The notes under the pieces: model-generated
The model's input: only the letters and a program-made list of their open reading frames with translations
The model's database searches: none
What the model was told of the DNA's origin: nothing
Position numbers and translations under genes: made by a program
Shown: positions 59,160-64,000 of the stretch, in pieces
How the letters are laid out: each line of letters starts with the position of its first letter
How positions within the stretch are numbered: position 1 is the stretch's first letter
Source: Gemmatimonadota bacterium
Lineage (GTDB): Bacteria; Gemmatimonadota; Gemmatimonadetes; Gemmatimonadales; GWC2-71-9
Assembly (NCBI GenBank): GCA_003222055.1
Contig: QHUT01000070.1
Span: 1-64,000, forward strand
Direction of reading: 5' to 3'
DNA: 64,000 bases

Positions 59160-60263
59160 CTACACGTTGAACCGGAACAGCAGGATGTCCCCGTCCGCGA
59201 CCACGTAGTCGCGTCCCTCGCTTCGCACCAGGCCCTGCTCCCGGGCGGTCTTGTAGGAGCCCGCCCGCACGAAGTCCGCGAACGCGACCGTCTCGGCCCG
59301 GATGAACCCGCGCTGGAAATCGGAGTGGATCTCCCCCGCGGCCGCGAACGCGGTGTCGCCCCGATGCATGGTCCAGGCGCGCACTTCGTTCTCGCCCACC
59401 GTGAAGAACGTCTGGAGGCCCAGCAGCCGGTAGCCGGCGTGGATCAGGCGATCGAGCCCCGGCTCCGTGACGCCGGCACTCGCGAGGTATTCGCGCCGCT
59501 CCTCTCCCGCCAGCTCGCCCAGCTCCGCCTCGAACTTGGCGGAGAAGAGGACCACCTCGGCTTCCTCGTGGTGCGCCTGCACGGCCGCGCGCAGCTCCTC
59601 GAGCCACTTCCCGCCGCCCCCGGCGAGGTCGTCCTCGTTTACGTTGGCGGCGTACAGGATCGGCTTCGCGGTGAGCAGGCCCAGTTGGCGCAGGAATCGC
59701 ACGGCCGCCTCGCTCTCACCGGCCTCGCGCGCGCCGCGGCCCGCGTTGAGCTCCGCGATCACGCGCTCGAGCACCACCAGCTCCGCCTGCGCTTCCTTGT
59801 CGCCGGCGCGCGCCGTCTTGCGGGTCTTGTCGAGCCGTCGCTCCACCACCGCGAGATCGGCCAGGGCGAGCTCGCTCGTGATCACGTCGTGATCGCGCAC
59901 CGGGTTCACCGGTCCCATCACGTGTACCACGTCGGGATCGTCGAAACAGCGGATCACGTGGACGACGGCGTCCACCTCCCGGATGTGCGACAGGAATTGA
60001 TTGCCCAGCCCCTCCCCCTGGGAGGCGCCCTTCACGAGTCCCGCGATGTCCACGAACTCGACCACCGCGGGGACCTTCTTCTTGGGCTGCACCAGCCCGT
60101 TGAGCCGTTCCAGCCGCGGGTCCGGGACTTCGACCACGCCGACGTTGGGCTCGACGGTGCAAAACGGATAGTTCTCCGCCGCCGCGGCCTTGGAGGAGGT
60201 GAGCGCGTTGAAGAGGGTGGACTTGCCGACGTTCGGGAGACCGACGATGCCGAGACGGAGCAT
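59160..60263 (-). CDS. ychF: Redox-regulated ATPase YchF (Obg-like)
   Basis: This 367-residue translation-associated P-loop ATPase of the Obg/YchF family has G1 IVGLPNVGKSTLFNAL, G3 DIAGLVKGASQGEGLGNQFL and the family-specific NVNEDD in place of the guanine-selecting NKxD. A coiled-coil region and a C-terminal TGS domain (FFTVGENEVRAWTMHRGDTAFAAAGEIHSDF) complete it. The start is ATG 60263. The bases immediately upstream belong to a heptad palindrome, so the leader and ribosome-binding region are made of repeat DNA. Confidence 0.96.
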   Translation of the reverse strand: MLRLGIVGLPNVGKSTLFNALTSSKAAAAENYPFCTVEPNVGVVEVPDPRLERLNGLVQPKKKVPAVVEFVDIAGLVKGASQGEGLGNQFLSHIREVDAVVHVIRCFDDPDVVHVMGPVNPVRDHDVITSELALADLAVVERRLDKTRKTARAGDKEAQAELVVLERVIAELNAGRGAREAGESEAAVRFLRQLGLLTAKPILYAANVNEDDLAGGGGKWLEELRAAVQAHHEEAEVVLFSAKFEAELGELAGEERREYLASAGVTEPGLDRLIHAGYRLLGLQTFFTVGENEVRAWTMHRGDTAFAAAGEIHSDFQRGFIRAETVAFADFVRAGSYKTAREQGLVRSEGRDYVVADGDILLFRFNV

Positions 60264-60268
60264 GCTAG

Positions 60269-60340
60269 AACGCGGAACGCGGAAGTGGGAACGCGGAACA
60301 TGCACGTCTGTTCCGCGCTCCGCGTTCCGACTTCCGCGTT
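60269..60340. repeat. Heptad palindrome filling the pth-ychF gap
   Basis: The left arm is AACGCGG, AACGCGG, AAGTGGG, AACGCGG. The right arm is TTCCGCG, CTCCGCG, TTCCGAC, TTCCGCG. The element runs from the pth stop to within six bases of the ychF start. Confidence 0.85.
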
Positions 60341-60875
60341 ATGACTGGCGTAGCCATTGCTCGACCGCCGTGATGAGCTGGGGTTTCAGCGCCTCCAGTT
60401 GCTCCACCTGCTCGGGATCGAACGGCGCGAGCACATACTCGGACCAGTCGCTGACTCCCTCGGGGAGCGGGCCCACGCCGATCCGCAGGCGCGGGTAGGC
60501 GGGCGACTGCAACGCGCCCTCGACGCTCTTCAAGCCATTGTGGCCGCCCGACGACCCCTCGCCGCGGAGCCGGAACGTGCCCGAGGGGATCTGAAAATCG
60601 TCCACGAGGATGAGCAGGTCGCTCGCCGGATTGAAGGTGGGATCCGCGCGGAGCGACGCGAGGGCCGCGCCGCTGCGGTTCATGGAGGTCGTGGGCTTCA
60701 AGACCCGGACCGGCACGCCCGCCACCTCACCCTCGGTGAAACGGGCGCGCTCGCCGCGGCGGAAGGGGGGAAACCCCCAGTGCGCGACGAGCGCATCGGC
60801 CAGCCAGAAGCCCGCGTTGTGCCGCGTCGCCGCGTACTCTGGCCCCGGGTTGCCGAGGCCGACGACGGCGCGCAA
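60339..60875 (-). CDS. pth: Peptidyl-tRNA hydrolase
   Basis: This 178-residue bacterial Pth releases tRNA from stalled peptidyl-tRNA. Motifs are VVGLGNPGPEYAATRHNAGF at the N-terminus with the catalytic His in TRHNAGF, LKPTTSMNRSGAAL, VDDFQIPSGTFRLRGEGSSGGHNGLKS (in parts) and RLRIGVGPLP. The start is TTG 60875, three bases after the rplY stop, with GAGGG overlapping it. The last codons border the heptad element. Confidence 0.95.
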   Translation of the reverse strand: MRAVVGLGNPGPEYAATRHNAGFWLADALVAHWGFPPFRRGERARFTEGEVAGVPVRVLKPTTSMNRSGAALASLRADPTFNPASDLLILVDDFQIPSGTFRLRGEGSSGGHNGLKSVEGALQSPAYPRLRIGVGPLPEGVSDWSEYVLAPFDPEQVEQLEALKPQLITAVEQWLRQS

Positions 60876-60878
60876 CCC

Positions 60879-61655
60879 TCAGCTCTCTTTGCCGCCCTTG
60901 GGCTTCTCGACCTTGTCGGTCTTCTCCCCCTTGGCGGGTGCGGCGGCGCCACCCCCCTTGGCCTCGGGCTTGGGCGGCGCGCCGCCTTCCGCGGCACCCT
61001 CGCCCTCTTCCTCTTCTCCCTCGCGCACCTTCCGGATCAGCTCGGGCTCCGCCACCTCGGTCGCGGCCTCGGGGCTCGGCGCCGCCACCTCTTCGGCGCG
61101 CGGCGGCACCACCGTCGCGATCGTGAGGTCGGCCTCGGTGAGGATCTTCGCGTTGGGGATGGTGAGCTCCCGCACGTGCAGCGAGTCGCCGATCTTGAGC
61201 GCCGTGACGTCGAGCTCCACCCGATCGGGGATGTTCTCTGGCAGCACCTCGATTTCCACCTCGCGGGTGACCTGGTCGAGCACGCCGCCCGCGTTGCGCA
61301 CGCCGTCGGGACTGCCCACGAGGTGCACGGGGATCTTGAGCTTGACCTTCTCCGCGGCGTGGATCTCGTAGAAATCCACGTGAATGATGTCGGGCCGGAG
61401 AGGGTGTCGCTGAATCTCGCGGATCAGCGTCTTCACGGCCGCCTTGCCGTCCACCGCCAGCTCGATGATGGTGCTCGCGGGCTCGACGCCCGTGAGCGCC
61501 TTCTCGAGCGCCTTGGCCTCGAGCTCGAGCGCCTGGGTGTCGCGTCCGTGCCCGTAGATTACCGCGGGCACCTTGCCGCGGAAGCGGATCTGCCGTGCGG
61601 CGCCCTTGCCGGACGCCTGCCGGGGGCTCGCCGCGAGGGAAACTGTCTGGGCCAT
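60879..61655 (-). CDS. rplY: 50S ribosomal protein L25/general stress protein Ctc
   Basis: This 258-residue long-form L25 binds 5S rRNA. The N-terminal L25 domain runs from ASPRQASGKGAARQIRFRGKVPAVIYGHG, and the C-terminal TL5/Ctc beta domain includes VHLVGSPDGVRNAGGVLDQVTREVEIEVLPENIPD (in parts). An acidic then Lys/Ala/Pro-rich tail of about 60 residues (EGEEEEGEGAAEGG, KGEKTDKVEKPKGGK) is a low-complexity extension. The start is ATG 61655, and prs lies ten bases upstream. Confidence 0.95.
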   Translation of the reverse strand: MAQTVSLAASPRQASGKGAARQIRFRGKVPAVIYGHGRDTQALELEAKALEKALTGVEPASTIIELAVDGKAAVKTLIREIQRHPLRPDIIHVDFYEIHAAEKVKLKIPVHLVGSPDGVRNAGGVLDQVTREVEIEVLPENIPDRVELDVTALKIGDSLHVRELTIPNAKILTEADLTIATVVPPRAEEVAAPSPEAATEVAEPELIRKVREGEEEEGEGAAEGGAPPKPEAKGGGAAAPAKGEKTDKVEKPKGGKES

Positions 61656-61665
61656 CTATCGGTCC

Positions 61666-62643
61666 TCAGCCGTACGTCGTGAGCGGCAAGTCGTCGAAGA
61701 GCGAGCTCACCGACTGGTTCGAATGCTCATAGCCGATCGCCTTCGCCATCAGTCCGGCGATCGACAGCACCTTCAGCTTCTCGAAGCACCGGTCCTCGGG
61801 GATCCGGATGGTGTTCGCTACTACCACCTCGTCGATACACGACGCGCGCAGCCGCTCCACCGCGGGACCCGACAGGAGCGCGTGGGTCGCGAACGCGTAG
61901 ATCTTGCGCGCCCCCAGCCGCTTCAGCGCCCCGGCCGCCTCGGTGATGGTCCCCGCCGTGTCGATCATGTCGTCGGGGATGAGGCAGTCCTTGTCGGCCA
62001 CGTCGCCCACGACGTTGACCACTTCGGCCACGTTGGCCGATGGGCGCCGCTTGTCGATGATCGCCAGCGACGCGTTCAGCCGTTTCGCGAATCCACGGGC
62101 CATCTTGGCGGACCCGACGTCGGGCGCCACCACCACCGGATCGTGCAGCTGCTTCAGCCGGAAGTAGCTCACGAACACGGGCGCCGCGTACAGGTGGTCC
62201 ACCGGGATATCGAAGAACCCCTGCAGCTGGTGGGAATGGAAGTCCATCCCCAGCACGCGATCCGCTCCGGCGTGCGTGATCAGGTTCGCCATCAGCTTGG
62301 CGCTGATCGCCACGCGCGGCTGATCCTTCCGGTCCTGGCGCGCGTAGCCGAAATACGGCAGCACCGCCGTGGTCCGCGCCGCGCTCGCCCGGCGCGCCGC
62401 GTCGATCAGGAACAACAGCTCCAGATAGTTCTCCGCGGGCGGGTTGGTCGGCTGGATGATGAACACGTCCCGGCCGCGCACGTTCTCGTCGATCTTGACG
62501 AAAATCTCCCCGTCGGCGAACCGCCGGATCGTCACCGCACACAGCGGCTGCCCCAAGTGTTTGGCCATCTCCTCGGCGAGCGGCCGGTTGGCCGTCCCGG
62601 CGAGCAGCAACAACTGGCTCCGCGAGAGCGAGAGGTCCGCCAT
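61666..62643 (-). CDS. prs: Ribose-phosphate pyrophosphokinase
   Basis: This 325-residue class I PRPP synthetase makes PRPP from ribose 5-phosphate and ATP. It shows FADGEIFVKIDENVRGRDVFIIQ, the flexible-loop YFGYARQDRKDQPRVAISAKL, and VVAPDVGSAKMARGFAKRL. The PRPP-binding loop is DDMIDTAGTITEAAGAL. The start is ATG 62643. The prs-rplY-pth-ychF order is widely conserved in bacteria. Confidence 0.96.
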   Translation of the reverse strand: MADLSLSRSQLLLLAGTANRPLAEEMAKHLGQPLCAVTIRRFADGEIFVKIDENVRGRDVFIIQPTNPPAENYLELLFLIDAARRASAARTTAVLPYFGYARQDRKDQPRVAISAKLMANLITHAGADRVLGMDFHSHQLQGFFDIPVDHLYAAPVFVSYFRLKQLHDPVVVAPDVGSAKMARGFAKRLNASLAIIDKRRPSANVAEVVNVVGDVADKDCLIPDDMIDTAGTITEAAGALKRLGARKIYAFATHALLSGPAVERLRASCIDEVVVANTIRIPEDRCFEKLKVLSIAGLMAKAIGYEHSNQSVSSLFDDLPLTTYG

Positions 62644-62693
62644 GTGAGCCCTGCAAAATAGAGGGCAAACTGCGCGAAGCCAAGGGGTTGGGG

Positions 62694-63656
62694 CTAGTGC
62701 TTCCCTGGCTTGGCCGCAGGCTTTGTCGGCACCGGTTTCGACGCTGGTTTGAGCGATTGGCTGGCGGGCGTCACTCCATCCACGTCCCAGGTGTTCATGC
62801 GATACACGGTCGCGTCCTCACCGCCGCCCCCGGCGAGGTGACGTACGATGTAGGCGCCTGGCGTCGAGTCGAACGCGAGCGACAGCAGCACGCCGCGGCC
62901 GCCGCGCACCGTGAGGCGGCGCTTGGGACCGCGCGCGCGCGTCGAGTCCACTTGTTTCGCCGTCGCGAACCCCGCGGCCGTGATGGACTTGAGACGTTCG
63001 AGGTAGCGGCGCACCGCCGCCGAATCAGTCGCGCCGCCGTTCAACGTCCACGTCGTGGCCAAGCGCTTCAGGGTGTAGCGGTCCTTGCCGCGCTCGACGT
63101 CGAGCGCGGTGATGCTGTCGGGCGAGAGCGCGGCGATCCGTTTGTCGCGCCAGTCGTCGGCGCGCCGCTCGGCCAGACCGGCGAGCGTGCCGCGCCAGAG
63201 GTAGACGTGCACGTCGCCCGGGCGGCGCAGGTAGGTGCTCTGGTAGTCGCTGCCGCGCGCGCCGGTGATCACCGCCACCACGGGTTTGCCGCCGCGGAAC
63301 ACCAGGAGCGAGCGGCCGGTCGCGCTGTCCACCTGGAGGCGCGCGAACGACGAGGCATCCTGCGCCACGAGCTCCGCACCGACGGAATCCTTGAGCGCGC
63401 GGATCAGGTCGGTCACGTCCGCCGACATGGCGCGGTGACCGTTCACCGTCCATGCCGTCGCCGACTGCTTCACGAGGACGACCGAGTCGGTTGCCTTCAC
63501 CAACACGATCGAATCGACGTCCGCCGGGGTGAGCGGGGGGAAGGCGAGCGATCCGGTCACCGAGTCCGAGCCGCGCGAAAAGAGCTCGCTCCCGCCCCAC
63601 AGGAGGAGCAGCGCGGCGAGGCCGAGGGCGACCATCTTCAAGTGCCTGGCGCTCAC
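62694..63656 (-). CDS. DUF4340 membrane-anchored protein
   Basis: This 320-residue protein starts at GTG 63656 in a GTGA overlap with the upstream GldG-like gene. A single N-terminal helix (HLKMVALGLAALLLLWGGSEL) anchors two DUF4340 repeats (DVDSIVLVKATDSVVLVKQSATAWTVNGHRAMSADVTDLIRAL and SITALDVERGKDRYTLKRLATTWTLNGGATDSAAVRRYLERL, in parts). The tail is a Lys/Pro-rich low-complexity stretch. DUF4340 proteins usually accompany the GldF/GldG-type ABC transporter, which fits the neighbour. The role is unknown. Confidence 0.88.
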   Translation of the reverse strand: MSARHLKMVALGLAALLLLWGGSELFSRGSDSVTGSLAFPPLTPADVDSIVLVKATDSVVLVKQSATAWTVNGHRAMSADVTDLIRALKDSVGAELVAQDASSFARLQVDSATGRSLLVFRGGKPVVAVITGARGSDYQSTYLRRPGDVHVYLWRGTLAGLAERRADDWRDKRIAALSPDSITALDVERGKDRYTLKRLATTWTLNGGATDSAAVRRYLERLKSITAAGFATAKQVDSTRARGPKRRLTVRGGRGVLLSLAFDSTPGAYIVRHLAGGGGEDATVYRMNTWDVDGVTPASQSLKPASKPVPTKPAAKPGKH

Positions 63657-64000
63657 GCCGTCGCTCCTGCCGTCACGAGCGGCCGGTACACGCGTCGCGT
63701 GGTCCGGCGCCGGCGCCACAGCCGCGCGATCCCGGCCGCGATCAGGAGCACCGGGACGCCGATGAGATTGCCGTACTTGGCGGCGCCGCGCTTCACGCTG
63801 CTCCCGAACACGAGCGGTGGCGGGGCGCGGTCTTTGGAGCGGATCGCGATCAAGGCGTCGTCCTGGGCGAGCCAGTCGATCGCGTTCTGCACGAACACGA
63901 TGTTCGTGGGCGAATTGCGGGCGTAGCGGTCGCTGGCGAAGTCGGCGCTGCCGACCGCCACCACGCGACCGCGCGGCGGGGCGGAGGACGTCGCCGGGGG
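63653..64000 (-). CDS. GldG-like ABC-transporter auxiliary protein, 3' part
   Basis: The frame is open to the right edge, so this is only the C-terminal 115 residues. They read GRVVAVGSADFASDRYARNSPTN, then FVQNAIDWLAQDDALIAIRSK, then a final membrane helix GNLIGVPVLLIAAGIARLW and a basic tail. This matches the end of GldG-type proteins (Gldg_ABC domain) that work with a GldF-like permease and an ATPase. The partner genes should lie beyond the window. The ATG-like start in the track at 63964 is internal. Confidence 0.82.
   Translation of the reverse strand, partial: PPATSSAPPRGRVVAVGSADFASDRYARNSPTNIVFVQNAIDWLAQDDALIAIRSKDRAPPPLVFGSSVKRGAAKYGNLIGVPVLLIAAGIARLWRRRRTTRRVYRPLVTAGATA

Noticed and set aside
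1-64000. tRNA or rRNA genes
   Set aside because: I looked through the intergenic gaps and saw no cloverleaf-like or rRNA-like sequence. A covariance-model scan would be needed to exclude small RNAs.

Overview
The window looks like a chromosomal stretch of a high-GC, Gram-negative-type bacterium. My best guess is Gemmatimonadota, inferred from overall character rather than from a marker search. The grounds are very high GC, frequent GTG and TTG starts, stop/start overlaps (ATGA, GTGA) at most junctions, many lipoproteins and C-terminal-Phe outer-membrane barrels, and a short RpoD of about 285 residues. Most genes are housekeeping. I saw no tRNA, rRNA, CRISPR array, transposase or integrase.

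Layout, left to right. (1) 1-5084: the end of an outer-membrane barrel gene, a lipoprotein, ispG behind a 13-nt-periodic array, csaA, and comM preceded by interspersed palindromes. (2) 5085-7770: a disturbed segment. It holds a lower-GC, eukaryote-like myo-inositol oxygenase gene, a second headless copy of the comM 3' end, an orphan VapB-like antitoxin without its toxin, and a second palindrome family. (3) 7769-11256: a lipoprotein, an MscS channel, and a compact minus-strand lrp-eamA-cupin-monooxygenase operon. (4) 11415-16849: larE-thpR-membrane protein-sigma54 activator-membrane protein, then an aldehyde dehydrogenase. (5) 16916-30562: lepB, rpoD, then yajQ-rimO-hemL-spoIID-like-barrel-Gfo/Idh/MocA-lnt and hyuA-hyuB-TauE-like. 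(6) 30559-34908, minus strand: HD-GYP protein, CsgG/FlgO-like TPR protein, metallo-beta-lactamase-fold protein and Crp/Fnr regulator. (7) 35074-41873: rpmE-prfA-prmC-ylbF-tmk-S41 protease-DUF2520, then a membrane protein and an excisionase-type HTH. (8) 41997-56156, minus strand: one nearly continuous gene train, rpsF-rpsR-membrane-rplI-rsfS-(metalloprotease/propeller/barrel)-two SPOR proteins-smc-MBL-aroF-lolA. (9) 56468-59141: a small envelope cluster with a secreted JAB/MPN protein, a barrel-less TonB-plug protein and a lipoprotein. (10) 59160-64000, minus strand: ychF, pth, rplY, prs, a DUF4340 protein and the end of a GldG-like gene.

The most unusual signal is a set of short elements built from heptanucleotide units. 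In each element the 7-nt unit repeats four times. Five loci have a second, inverted arm of about four units (18910, 26509, 26775, 42619, 60269), and four loci show a single arm (14593, 25500, 29741, 36703). The unit sequence differs from locus to locus (GGGAAGN, GCGGATT, AACGCGG, GGGACGA, GGGAGCG, CGGGAAA) but stays G/A-rich on one strand. Copies sit in intergenic gaps and also in frame inside linkers of ntrC-type, lnt, hyuA, hyuB, prmC and the lolA signal peptide. Independently, a nine-unit lattice with an exact 13-nt period lies directly upstream of the ispG promoter.

Several operon heads share a clear promoter pattern, TTGnnn-17/18-TAnnnT. At larE and lepB (and ispG, without a visible -35) the -10 box ends only 6-7 nt before the start codon, which suggests leaderless mRNAs.
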